Assembly: GCA_029168955.1 (NCBI GenBank)
Contig: JAPDOI010000010.1
Span: forward strand, 2,999,001-3,063,000
Length of the DNA stretch: 64,000 bases
Reading direction: 5' to 3'
Origin: Aplectana chamaeleonis
Taxonomy: Eukaryota > Nematoda > Chromadorea > Rhabditida > Cosmocercidae
The translations under genes were made by a program, and so were the position numbers. Positions 33,102-44,699 of the stretch are shown in pieces. Below the pieces are notes generated by a model, which did no database searches, was not told the DNA's origin, and saw only the letters and a list, made by a program, of their open reading frames with translations. Position 1 is the first letter of the stretch, and each line of letters begins with the position of its first letter.

Positions 33102-35478
33102 TACAATATATATACCGGCCATAACTTCTGTCCCAAAGCGCGTCGAAAACGCCGTTTCCGTTCGGAGTGGACTTTTTGAGAACCTGAAAAAACCATTCGA
33201 TTCCTCTCGATGAGGAAATTGCTACTATATGTTTGAACTTGAGAAAAACTCGAGTCTTCACATAGTTATGGCCTATTTTCCCTAAAAGAAGTCAAAATCT
33301 TCGGAAGTGGTTATTTTACGAATCTGGAAACACCGTTCGCTTCCTCTCGTCGTCCTGATTCCAAAAATATTATCATTTTTAGGAAAATTTTACATCTTGA
33401 CATAGTTATTGCATATTTCGCCTACCCAAAAAGTAGGAATGCTCTATCAACGGCGAAACTTGAACGTGAGCATCACCAGAATATTTGTGTCGAAATTCTG
33501 ACCTCTAAGCTGTCTCTGTACCTTTAAAAGTGTGAGATTTGCCTCTTAATCTTTCTTTGCTTTATATGAACTCGGTTTTGTCTCCCTTCGATTTCTCGGT
33601 TCTCCGCGCTCTCCACGCTAGTGCTCTTCTCTGTCTGACGCACTCCTGTACTGCCTCGCTCGAAGACAGTCCTCCGAAACCGAATAGAATTCGGAACGCT
33701 GGTCGACTCAGAAAAGAAAGCAGTTATCTGAACAGGTGGTCCGTATTGAATCAGCATTAAGAGAGAATCGGAACAGGAGTTAGCGTTATGGATGGTTTGC
33801 CCCTGGTTTACCTAGTTGACTAAATCCTATTCTCACAATACGGTGAGTAATTTAGTGGCTATAGGCCACCCAGCCAGTGCGCGCGGCCGCGGCGCGGGCA
33901 GCATTTATTCGTTTCCCAGGCGAAGTGTGTGACTCATCATTGAGCAATCTTCCAGGAATGCATGCAAGGAAATCCATATAATTTTTTCAATCTCACCTTC
34001 TGCATGAATTGCACTTTATCCGCGGACTTCGCGCGGTCATCCAGTGCTTTATCCAGCTCGTCCGTTTGATCTTCGTAGATCATTTCTTCTAGTTTTCTCA
34101 CAAACTTCAGCGGATTTTGTTATGTCTGTTGAAGTATTTTTTCTATCTTGGTACAATTGTGATTTTTGCTAATAAAACGTGGATTCATTACTTTACTGGT
34201 ACTGAATGATGGCCGAAGAGTGCAGAAAGATGAGTCACACTCTTCTCTGGGAAACGAATAAATGCTGCGCGCGCCGCAGCCGCGCGCGCTGGCTGGATGG
34301 TCTATAGCCGCGGAATCACTAACCGACCACAGAGAATTTTCAGAATGGCACTGTTGGATATTTCTTTTTAAAGTGAGCTAATACGTAGGATTTTTCTCAA
34401 CTAGGTGAAAATGCATTTTTCTCAACTAGGGGAAAATAATTTCTCTCATTAAACGAGGTTGCGATACTTTACTTTTATGACATGATTTTACATCCGCATT
34501 CCCGGAAGAGTGCTCAATGATGAGTGGGAAACGAATCAATGCTGTGCGCGCCGCGACCGCGAGCTGGCTGAGTGGTCTATAGCCACTGATTTACTCGCCG
34601 TACTGTGAGAATAGGATTTAGTAAACCAGGTAAACCAAGGACAAACCACCCATACCGCTAACTCCTGTTCCGATTCTCTCTTGATGCTGATTCAATATGG
34701 AACACCTGTTAAGATAACTGCTTTCTTTTCTGAGTCGACCAGCTCTATAGCAATATCTCAGAGAACACCCATGATGTTTACTCCTCTCCCATTTCGACCT
34801 TTGGTCTTCCAGATACCGGGCTTTTATAACACTGACTCTCCAGTCCGTCTCCGTTCCTCGAATTCTATTCGGTTTTGGGGAACTGTCTTCGAGCGAGGCA
34901 GTACATGCAGCGAAGAGTGCGTCAGAGAGAGAAGAGCAATAGCGTGGATAGCGCGGAGAACCGAGAAATTGAAGGGAGACCATCGCCAAAACCGAGTTCA
35001 TATAAAACGAGGAAAGATTAAAAGTCAAATCTCACACTTTTAAAGGTACAGAGACAGCACAGAAGTCAGAATTACGGCACAAATATACTGGTTATGCTCA
35101 CGTTCAAGTTTCGCCGTTGATAGAGCGTTGCTACTCTTTGGGTGGGCGAAATATGCCATAACTATGTCAAGATGTAACATTTTTCTAAACATGATGATAT
35201 TTTTGCAATCAGGACGACGAGAGGAAGCGAACGGTGTTTCCAGATTCGTAAAATAACCACTTCCAAAGATTTTGACTTCTTGTAGGGAAAATAGGCCATA
35301 ACTATGTGAAGGCTTGAGTTTTTCTCAAGTTCGAACATATAATCGCAATCTTCTCATCAAGAGGAATCGAATGGTTTTTTCAGGCTCTCAAAAATTACTC
35401 TCCGAACGAAAACGGCGTTTTCGACGCGATATCGCGTCGCCGACGCGCTTTGGGAGAGAAGTTATGGCCGGTATTGTA
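33102..35478. mobile_element. 2.4-kb giant foldback element (CAATACC-type ends)
   Basis: Arms 33102 to about 33990 and about 34600 to 35478 are inverted copies; the left arm lacks about 110 bp present on the right (34752-34860). The right end reads GGCCGGTATTGTA; the left is TACAATATATATACCGGCC. TA at 33102-33103 and 35477-35478. The centre holds a GC-rich motif (GCGCGCGGCCGCGGCGCG-like, next to TTCGTTTCCCAG) in three copies near 33880, 34250 and 34530. Confidence 0.88.
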
Positions 35479-35577
35479 GTAATGCAGAAATGTCGAAGGT
35501 CGCGTTTTGTCCTCAAAATATTTCACCGCTAGGATGCGCTGAACTATTTGAGTCGAAAACTTTAAAAAATGGACAAG

Positions 35578-36079
35578 TACAGTACCGAGCATATTTTTTT
35601 GCAAAAAAAAAACGAGTTTTGCGGCGTTTTTTGCGCTCCCAAAGCGCCGCATCGCCATAACTCACTTCAATGTTGACAAAATGAGTTCTTCAGGTAGTTT
35701 TCGTGTTGATCTCAGTGAGGCGAACGTAACGGTTTATGTAGAAAGCCTTTTCAATTCCGTTGTTGAAAATGTGTGTTTCCTTCTAGAACTCACATCGACC
35801 ACAGGTCAAAACGTGACGGATTTCTGCTATCATGACCGTCTGATCAGTTCATAATGAGGAGATTAGATGAGCAATTACGCAATTTTTGATGAACTTCTGG
35901 ATTTGAATCTAACGTTTTGTACCACTATCGTGTAGGAGTGAATGAAAACAATCCATAAATGACTTTAGAATTAAACTTGAATCAAACCACTTTGAAGCAA
36001 GCTATGGCGTTGCGGCGCTTTGTGAGCGCAAAAAACGCCGCAGAAGGCTTTCTTTGCAAAAAATTTGCTCGGCACTGTA
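35578..36079. mobile_element. TA-flanked foldback, 502 bp
   Basis: Ends TACAGTACCGAGC and inverted GCTCGGCACTGTA. The arms (about 80 bp) contain GCGGCGTTTTTTGCGCTC and AAAGCGCCGCA. TA on both sides. Confidence 0.8.
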
Positions 36080-36484
36080 GATCCCATATTCGTGATCAGG
36101 GCCTCAAATAATTCACGGGAGAATTTTAATTCAAATCTGAAACATTTTTCTGGAGTGCTTTCAGAACCTTCTAACTGATATAAGTGAACGTTCTACCGAA
36201 AACCCTCAGGAGTGAAAATGCTATCAGTCGGTGCGCAAATCGGAAAAAATGCCTTCACTAAAACTTTGCTCGGGCGTTTGTTTGATCGCAATCGTAAGGT
36301 CCGTTTCCGGATTCTGGAAAGACTACTGTACATCTAGAAGGTACAAAAAGACAAAAAAACTGTCTTGAGCTCATAACGTTTCGGAACCAGCAGCTCGGAG
36401 TGGATTACTAAACAGTGTTACTACAGATGCCTAACAGATACTGACAATACAATTTGTTCCCGCAGATGCGACCTACGCTTTGTA
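36080..36484. other. No recognised feature
   Basis: A few words of the GGGTGCTGAA-type dispersed repeat at the left edge. Otherwise nothing. Confidence 0.4.
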
Positions 36485-37285
36485 TACAATACCCGCGCTA
36501 AGTTTTTTTAAAAAACGGGGAGCATTTGGCAAACTTGGCAAAAAAAACATCCGATGCATGTAACTTTTTTGAGAAAAGACGTTTTCGGATTCTAAAAAAG
36601 CTATCATATTCACAGCTCGAATTTCCACATAATGATGTGACTTGTTACAATAAATCCCTAAACTCGCTTTGTTCTCGAGTAAAGTTACTTTTGCGGTCGT
36701 TTCACAAAAACGTCGCGCGCGGCAAAGTGCGACGAAACTTTGAGTAGTAATTGTACGAGTAATAGAAGAGCAATCTCTGTGTTTTCTTCGTGAATTGGAT
36801 GGAAGTAAGGCTATCTCGAAATCTGTGCAGATTGAATTTTTCGAAATCCACCATTAAACAGTCTCGGGAGCTTCCTGAGAAGTCGGACTTTTGTTGCGAA
36901 AGCCCCTGACCGATAAATGGAGGATTTCGGAAACTCAGTCTGCACAGATCTCGAGATAGCCCCACTCTCATATCTAATTCACGATGGAAACATAGAGATT
37001 GCTCTTCTATTATTTGTAAAATTACTGCTCGAAGTTTCGCGGCACTTTGTCGCGCGCGACGTTTTTGTGAAACGACCGTAAAAACAATTTTACCCAGAAA
37101 CAAAGCTATTTTAGAGAACTTTGGTCCACAATGCACATTACTATGTAAGAATTCGAGCTGTCAATATGATAGCGTTTTCAGTATCTGCAAACTTCATCGT
37201 TCAAAAAAGTCACATCCATCAGACCCTTTTTTGCCAAGATTGGCAGATAATCCCCGTCTTTACAAACCTTAGCGCGAGTATCGTA
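36485..37285. mobile_element. CAATACC foldback element, family b, copy 3 (best preserved)
   Basis: Left end TACAATACCCGCGCTAAG, right end inverted TACGATACTCGCGCTAAG. The arms are about 370 bp each, meeting near 36890. Includes AAACGTCGCGCGCGGCAAAG. 801 bp. Confidence 0.88.
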
Positions 37286-38973
37286 CTTCCCTCGTAAGAA
37301 CTAGATGGTATCACCAAAATAAAACAAAAAAGCGCAAGAACTTTCTCCCAATTCAATAGATACCTACATAAAAGCATAGAAAGCGGTAATCTAAGGAAAC
37401 GAAAAATGTGCAATGAATACGGAAAAATCTAACAGCAGTGAGTAAACTCATCACGATTTCAGGAGAATAAGGTCTTTCCATCCGTTGGTCACGTCCAGTG
37501 CCTGAAATCAGTAAACATGTACTAGCTTAAGGGTAGGTTAACAGAATGAGGATATCAATACTTATCATAAATGGGGCTACCCGTACATACGTTTTCTCTG
37601 TCGGAGCCCAAACTGCAAGCGTCAATCCTGGAAAAGACCGATGAGAACTGAGCTCAGCTTTTGATTGTGCTCGGACTGTTCCCTTTTCTCCAAGCAGGGT
37701 GTTCGTCTAGAGAAAATAATGAAGAATATTTCAAACTTCAAATAAGGTGCAAAAATAAACAGCTGCCAGCTTCCGATCTTGCAGCGCCTCCTTGCACCGT
37801 CTTGAACTAGGAAGGCTACACATGGATTCAATCCGAAAACGCTTGTGCATATCGATTACACGGCAAACTACACTGACAATGAGACTACATAGCGAGCAGT
37901 GTAAGATCTCAGAATCAAAACTGTTCAACTTGAGTAGTATGTGTACATAGCAAAAAAAAAGTAACGTACATATATTTTAGGATTTTTTTTTGAATTTCAG
38001 GGAAATCTGGAAATTCGGACTCTCCGAATATTCCACAAATTCTCTGATGGAAGAAAATTCAAGTCAAATGGGGCCACTCTTAAATTTCCGTGCTGATGAA
38101 TCAATTCGAAAAAACTTCTCATAATCCCCACGTAAATGAATAGCTCATTTACCACTGTTCAGGAAATTTTCATTGACAGATTAACTCGAATCACACCTTT
38201 TAGAAGTGAGAACTTGAATTAATGAGCGAAATCAAGTAAGGAGTCCTGTGGAAATTTTTGAATTTGAAAACAAATCTGGAAAAACCTTTGTGAAATTCGC
38301 GATTGAGATGGTCAAACAAACATTCACAACACAACACATACATCAACAGAAACATCAACATTAGCATGGAATTCGAGGCTTTTCGACATTTGCAAACGAT
38401 TGAGTGATTTCGAAGATCTGTCTACTGTTTGATTCAAATGAGCATTCGTAAAAATTGGAGGAGTATTCAGATAGTTATTGCGGTTTGTGTACGAATTTTT
38501 AATAATACACCCTTAATTAAAATTGCCTAAAATGCCCGAATACTCAAAAATGGTAACTTTAACGTAGCCTAGAAATCGAAAACTTTAATTTGTGAATAAA
38601 TTGGATATACGGAAAATTCGATATCGCGATCCTTTCAATAAACCGAGTGTTCAAAATGGTAACAGTCTGAGTTCCCGAGCAAATGAAAATTGGGAAGAAA
38701 GCCTATAGTTTAGCTTCCCGGATGAATCGAATACCGGAATTTGGCTCAACCACTGTGAACAAAATGGCTCAGTCAATCATTAAAATAAAGTAGGGCACGT
38801 CATGAGGCATTTCCATCGTGGGTAGAGCACTTTAGTGCAGCCTTACAGAAAAGAAACATGAAATGAGTGAAAAGACAAGTGATAGAGGTAAAGCAGACAA
38901 GAACAATTGGATAAAAAGAATGGCCGAATGAGACGAATCTTGAATAGATCGATGTCACCTTCACAGGAGCGCC
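37286..38973. other. Long stretch without recognised features
   Basis: 1.7 kb of AT-rich sequence. I see no repeat ends, no tandem arrays and no protein-like frames. Confidence 0.45.
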
Positions 38974-38976
38974 TTA

Positions 38977-39475
38977 GGCGCTATTCATATTACTCAACGC
39001 CAGCGCGGTACGCGCGTGCCGCGCTGGCGTGGCGTTTAAGTATGAATGGCATAACGCCTCGCCCGCGCGGCATGCGCGTGACGCCCGTTCCGCCATGGCG
39101 GCAATGGCCGTAATGGCTTTTTAACCATTTTCACCACTAAATCATCATCAATTTCATTTCGTTTCTTTATAATTAACTAGCAAGCCCTAGCGAAATTTCC
39201 GCTCAAGAAAACTTTTAAGTGCGCCAACTTCCTGAGGCAGATATCGGTGTTGAAATTCCATTGCTCTCCTCTGCTATCGTGGTGGTGCAAGCATTCACAG
39301 AATTTGGTTGTTTGGAAAAGTTAGGCGCGCTTTTTTCCGCTCCGCCTAGGCGTCGCCGCTGGAGTATTCATAGTCTCCGCAAGCGCGGCACGCGCTTGAA
39401 AAGTATTCATACTCTAACGCCACGCCAGAGCGGCACGGGCGTGCCGCGCTGGCGTTGAGTAGTATGAATAGCGCC
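38977..39475. mobile_element. PIF/Harbinger-like MITE, TTA target
   Basis: Start GGCGCTATTCATATTACTC, end GAGTAGTATGAATAGCGCC, flanked by TTA at 38974-38976 and 39476-39478. GC-rich sub-terminal blocks (GCGCGTGCCGCGCTGGCG) occur in both orientations, with an AT-rich centre. Same build as 9811-10244 and 49277-50176. Confidence 0.85.
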
Positions 39476-39478
39476 TTA

Positions 39479-40148
39479 GAAACGGCAGATATGTCCCGTT
39501 TTCCCGCTGCTCCGAAACTTCACCGTTCGCACGGCTTTTGTAGATAAGGAGCATTGACTTCCGCGGAAGACAGCTGCAAACATCTGTTAGCAGATCACCA
39601 GATCAAGGCCACCTTTTCGGGAACACCCTGAACGAGGGATATGTCCCGTTTTCCCCGAGCGAAACGCAGACCGAAAAACTTCGTTGTTCGTCTGGCACGC
39701 GAAACGTCAAAGGTTCAGTTGAAGATTTAATGATTCCTGGTGGAGATTAGTGGGAGATTTACTCTAAATTGTACGTAGCTGTCAGGAATACACCTCCTTA
39801 AGAAATTTCACATGCTTTACTCCTATTCTGAACTCAATTTGAATTTCTTAGAAGTTGTCGTGGCCATATTCAATGAATTTCGGACTTTTTTCTACAATCG
39901 TTCACTGCAAGTAAAATCAGATTTGCTGAGATAGCCGTCGTCAAAAAAATCATAAAACTTTTGTGATCCGCGTGTACTAGTTACTTAATTCTGTATAAAT
40001 GTTGTTCTGTGGGCGGTTTTGTCAGAATTTCGTTTTCCTCTTCTAGGAACGTCTTCCCCACTTTCTGTGTGGACTGGGAGGCGTGAGGCAATTTAGTGGA
40101 AAAAGTTAGTCCATAATTCAAAAAAATCCTTCGAAATTTTCTGGTTTA
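39479..40148. repeat. Two-copy direct repeat, otherwise unassigned
   Basis: GATATGTCCCGTTTTCCC followed by GAAAC...ACTTC and CGTTCG occurs near 39488 and again near 39640, about 150 bp apart. The rest is featureless. Confidence 0.5.
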
Positions 40149-40350
40149 CCTTGTGAAAAAAGCATGAGGTTGCCTTCTCGACAATCATACTACACAACAT
40201 TTTGTGTCGTGGACTCGGTGGAACGTGACCATCCAATAACAAATTCTCGAAATCGTTTTTCAAATCTGAGATTACCTTGCCTTGACGATTTTCGCGGAAA
40301 AATCCAAGAATCTCATCATCCAATTTTGAAAAATTATTAAATCTGAAATA
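40149..40350 (-). other. Possible exon, unidentified
   Basis: Minus-strand block preceded by TATATTTCAG and ending at an AAG|GTAAAC donor-like site, open throughout. It encodes a Lys/Asp-rich peptide including DDEILGFFRENRQGKVISD and PPSPRHKMLCSMIVEKATS. The acceptor fits the nematode TTTCAG pattern. No family recognised, and no partner exon found. Confidence 0.25.
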
Positions 40351-40439
40351 TAGACATATGTGCACGTTCTCGAAACCAAAATTCACGACCGCTGGTTCGA
40401 TCAAAGTCCCAATGGTGAAAAAGAACTGTGGAGGGAGTG

Positions 40440-40592
40440 TAACATCGGCGTGCATCCGGAAGAGACTTTGCGTTCCCCATCGGAGGCTTTCGCAAACTCG
40501 GTGCCACATGCTATGTATAACATAGGTGCACCGAGTTTGCGCCAGCCTTCAACAGTGAACGCAAGGTCTCTTCCGGATGCACGCCGACGTTA
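40440..40592. repeat. Hairpin element, long form
   Basis: Ends TAACATCGGCGTGCATCCGG and inverted CCGGATGCACGCCGACGTTA. Next come GAGACTTTGCGTTC and its complement, then a core like that of 32703-32851. Nearly every base outside the loop pairs. Confidence 0.88.
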
Positions 40593-40625
40593 TGTAGGAA
40601 AAAATGAAACGGCCCTCACACGTGT

Positions 40626-40700
40626 GTGTGTGTGGCATAATGGTCTAAGGCGCTGGGCATCCCTCGCCTAGACCCGTGCTGTGTCGGTTCAAATACTTCA
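40626..40700 (+). pseudogene. tRNA-derived sequence (SINE head or tRNA pseudogene)
   Basis: TGGCATAATGGTCTAAGGCGCTGG resembles the D-arm/A-box of eukaryotic tRNAs of the Leu type, and GGTTCAAATAC some 45 bases later resembles a B-box. The acceptor stem does not pair, and the preceding (GT)n is not tRNA. It may be the head of a tRNA-type SINE whose body continues towards 40930. Confidence 0.5.
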
Positions 40701-42487
40701 ATCGCTGAAAGTTTTGCATTCAACACCACTCTTTGAGAATAAATCTCGGTCCAAGATGGCAACCGTAGGAGGCATCTAGGAGTAACCGAACTCTGGCCGG
40801 CTGCCTATTTAAAGTCACCGAAATGGGGGATTGCTACTGGCCCAGGTGAACATCTGGACCCAGCAACCGTACCCCATTATTACCGACATCGATGCAGATC
40901 TGTGTACTCGAAACTAACGTAAACCAATCGAATTCAAATGCCAGGTGTTGTGCTAGTATTAAACAGATTCTAGTGAGGCCATTTTCGGAATTCGAGAAGT
41001 AATCGAAAACAACTATTTTAAAAGTAATGAATTCGATTATGTTTTCTAATAGAAAATATTCACATATTTATCCGGCCAAATCTGTCCGGATGGCATACTG
41101 CCAAATCTCTACTTCACCGTCTAACTAAATTTTTCTAAAAACTCGCAACTGCTTTTTTCAATGCCTTACTTGCGGTATTTGCTGTGTAAGCTGTATTACT
41201 CACACATGAACATCTTGCACTTTTCCACGAAGGTTATTCTACTCTATGCTAATACCAAGAGCTACATATCAGCTCTTGAAGATGCAGTTCAGGTATTATA
41301 CCCGCCATCATTTCGCACGTCATCGCGGGTGAGTGATCCTGTTTTTGTGCTATTTTCATTGTGTGGCGACTCCTTTGTTCAATGTCATAAGAGGAGCACC
41401 CAAGCACTTCACCCGCGTTTGCAGGCCTTCACATTTCAGATGCGTTTCATCGAGCAAATTCGCCTACTTTAAGACACTGACCCAAAATGGTAGATCAATT
41501 AGTCCGTTAGCAGTGGATATCCGGATCACTCAGAATACTAGCACTGAATATCCGTTATCACGTCATTGCAGCCTATCGACGACGCACCACTTCCTGGCAT
41601 ACTAATTGAAGTGATTTTCAATCTCAAAGGCTCTACTTCTTCCTCCTCTAATCAGCGAGTGCTTGAATGGGACAGATTTTATAACTCTAGTGGATAACTG
41701 CAGTGTTTTGTCGACATGGGAGGTGAAATGCTGCGGAGTTCATTTTCGCACAGCGATGACGATGCGTGAATAGGGAATTCGACATCGAAAACAAAGGAAT
41801 ACATGTGGGACGCGCCCATCATAGCTCCCGATGATGACGAAGGTGTTTGCAATTTACTTAGTCTCAAAATAACGCCTGCTTAGTCTGAAAACGCTGAGGA
41901 GCTGATGCTTCCATGTTCTCGATTAATCCTCATAGCCACTCAGATCTTGAAACATCGAAAAAATCATCAATAGATTTAACTATCCTCGCTGGGTTATCCC
42001 ACACAAGTCTTGGCTCAGTGTAGAAAAGAATAGTTTGCATTTTTCTATGCCCATCGACCTGATCAACACGGGGCATTCCAAATTCCTCCACGGAAACTAA
42101 ATGTGGCTACGCCAACATTAGAATCTCTCCCTAGAGGTTGCAGAGCTACCACCTGAGCAGAAGCTCTTGTGCTTCTACATCCCGAAAAGGCTTCCCTTGG
42201 CGAGTCTGTGGGTGCATTCACGTCGAAATTTAGGTTTATTTCAAGAAAAGACTGGTTCAATTCAACATGACCCTAAAAGCCTACGTTCCTGGTTCAAGTT
42301 AGATTGGTTCCCAGCGAATGACTTCTGCTAAACTCTGTTTAGAAATGATATCTATTTCTTTTCCTTTCAAAAGTAGCCAAATCAGCTCCCCTGATTGACT
42401 ATGACCAAATAAAAGGCAGAGTATATTATATTGAGCACCAAGTGGAAAAGGTTGCGATATATAGCTAACTGAGCTCTCTTTTCTCAC
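40701..42487. other. Long stretch without confident features
   Basis: The first 230 bp may be a SINE body. After that AT-rich sequence. A minus-strand frame at 42299-42487 ends LIWLLLKGKEIDIISKQS...; it lies just past the donor-like site of the next entry and may be its intron or part of the same gene. Confidence 0.35.
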
Positions 42488-42657
42488 CTGAAGGCCTTGC
42501 TGATTGAATTGCTATACTTTTACTGTATCTGTTCCAGTGACTATAGGAGCTCCGTAAGGTTCTAATCTGGTCGGCCTCCATTAACGCAAGTTCATAATTA
42601 GCCGAGATAACAGTATTAGCCGTGTCTGCCTGACCACTCTTTCGCCACTATAGACTA
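42488..42657 (-). other. Possible exon, unidentified
   Basis: A 170-bp minus-strand block between CTATAG and a canonical CAG|GTGAG donor, open in one frame and encoding SGQADTANTVISANYELALM followed by an Arg/Ser-rich segment. Codon use and composition look protein-like. The family is unknown. The frame could instead read on past the donor. Confidence 0.25.
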
Positions 42658-43031
42658 AATAGTGAATTCCGCACCGGTAGCTTTCATTGTGATTGGAAGC
42701 TGCACTAAAACTATAGTCCCGATTTTGTTGGTCCAATGAAGTACAGTATAGTAGTCATGAGACAGTGCAATATATGCTTTGATTGTCTCCTTTACGTGAA
42801 AGCCGCACTATGGCTGTCTCTCGTTCTAAAAGCATAAGGTGCTTCATCTGGCGCATTCTCCTCTAGTTCAGGCTATTGATGCTCAAATTACAGGTGCTTA
42901 CAAAGTTCACTCGGAATCCTCACGCTCGAAGCAATTTTTTTTCCAATTAGCAATTAAATAACCAGCTATTAGGCTATATTCCGACATTATAGGACAAAAA
43001 CGATATGAGCAGGTAAAACTCCAACGGTCAT
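42658..43031. other. No recognised feature
   Basis: AT-rich flank of the mariner relic. Confidence 0.4.
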
Positions 43032-43033
43032 TA

Positions 43034-44697
43034 GGGTGTGGCAACAGTTCTTGCCCTCCCCTATTTCAGGAAATATAAAAAAAATTCAAGGATCCTAAAT
43101 CGCGCTAGTTTGGGTTAGGTAACTCAATATCGAAAAGTTTGAACGGTTACCGGTCAATAAAAGCTTGTTCTGTAGAATGGTGATGAGCAAAGAACAAAGG
43201 GCCCCGATGCTCGCTCCACATTTGTCGCAATGCCCGTCTTCAGAAATCGCAAGGCGTTTCAATATTCCGCGGAGAACTGTCTTCAGCAAGGTTTCTCGCT
43301 TCGAAGGCAGTGCTCACGATGGAAAAGTTATTAAGAAAACTGAAAAAATCTGCTTTGTACGAGAACAGCTGAGGAGCTGCAAAGGTTCTTCGGCGAAAAA
43401 CGCGCTAAAAATAATGTTATCAAGGCAAGTTAATTATAATAATTTATTAGTCAATCACAAATGATTAACAGAACGAAGGAAGTAATCAATATACATCCAG
43501 ATTGACTTTGAAAGATCCTAAAAGCAAACTGAAGTTACCGCCTGTGAAAATAGTGGCTCTGTCTGGAAGGTCTGACGTTTTGATACTCCAAGGAGATTGG
43601 TGGCCATCGATCCAGGGAAAAGAAGAAAATAGTTATGGCTCAGACCCACAGCGGCCAGCAGTATGTACGCGGTTAGCAGCTGGGTGTGATGGGTCTAACA
43701 AAACGAAAAAAGACAGCTTATTGTAAGAATTAATAGAAACAGATGAAGCAAGCAAGATATATGTTTCTGTTTCTTCAAAAGCAAGAGCATTCGTTGACCT
43801 CCCTCGCTTACATCAAGTTAATTACTGATCATCAGTTTCAAGCCAGTTGACGACCCCTGATACTACAAAATATCACTAGAGTCGTGCACCAGCAAAAATC
43901 AGCCAATTTCAGATTGCTATTTTACCTTCGAAGTGAGTTTTTTTCGTGGCAGAACCTTGCTGAAACGCTTTTCCGAGGCACGGCACAGCGACATCCTTTG
44001 TCTCTGATGGGTGCTTGATCACAACAGATCAATTTTTGAATCACCAAAACGATAGGGCGATTGCACGAGGACTCAGAGAGGCCAACTAACGAGCATGCAT
44101 CGCTCGTGGGACTGGGCACGAACCATCACTGATGGTTTTTGGTGCCATAGCCGCTGAAGGGAAAATGACTAGGATTCTCGTGGGGAAGGTCGTAAAAAAG
44201 AACAACTAAAACCACCTGTGGGACATCCTCATCAAAGAAGTACTCTTAAGGGTGAGATTCAAATCTGGAAGCTAAAACTGGACCTATCAGCAGGACTCTG
44301 GGCCAACCCATAGAGCGAAGGTCGTACAGGGGTAGTGCGAAAACGACTTACCGGAGCTCATCCCATAGGAGAAGTGGCCGCCCTATAATCCAGACTTCAA
44401 TCCCATGAACTACTCTGCGTGGTCAATTTTGGAGTCGAACGCATGTGCTAAGCTCGTCGGAGTTTCAAGGAAACATGGGACGATTTTGAATTCAAATATC
44501 TGCGTTCCAATGTAGGCGAGTTTCTGAAGAGACTCTAAGCCTGTAATCGAGCGAAAGGAGGATACTCAGAAATCTAATGAGTGTTTGCGGTTCCTAGAGA
44601 GTTCAGTAAAATTTTGTGGGACTAGTTAGTTTCTGTGTCTGAATTAACCGTTTTTTACGGAACATTATCTGAGTGCAAGAACTTTCGCCACACCCTG
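43034..44697 (+). mobile_element. maT-type mariner element, dead
   Basis: Left end GGGTGTGGCAACAGTTCTTGC and right end inverted CAGGGTGTGGCGAAAGTTCTT. TA follows on the right (44698-44699); the left target is blurred. About 1.66 kb, the usual size for the group. It contains the transposase relic described separately. Confidence 0.8.
43165..44600 (+). pseudogene. Tc1/mariner (maT-like) transposase relic
   Basis: The N-terminal part carries a helix-turn-helix resembling paired domains (SEIARRFNIPRRTVFSKVSR at about 43233-43293). In the catalytic half a frame reads PSLMVFGAIAAEGK (about 44125), then WTYQQDSGPTHRAKVVQ with the second catalytic Asp, then WPPYNPDFNPMNYSAWSILE. The expected third Asp, in the NPMDY motif 37 residues on, is Asn here. 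That spacing fits the DD37D (maT) group. At least three stops (one after KKNN, one after VVQG, one after LIP) and several shifts break the frame. Cut-and-paste activity is impossible from this copy. Confidence 0.8.
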
Positions 44698-44699
44698 TA

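Noticed and set aside
34618..35043. 136- and 120-residue frames on opposite strands
   Set aside because: Both lie in the right arm of the giant foldback. A mirrored, shorter frame exists in the left arm. No selection or domain is evident.
40615..40700. Functional tRNA gene
   Set aside because: A- and B-box-like words exist, but the acceptor and anticodon stems do not pair, so I call it a derived sequence only.
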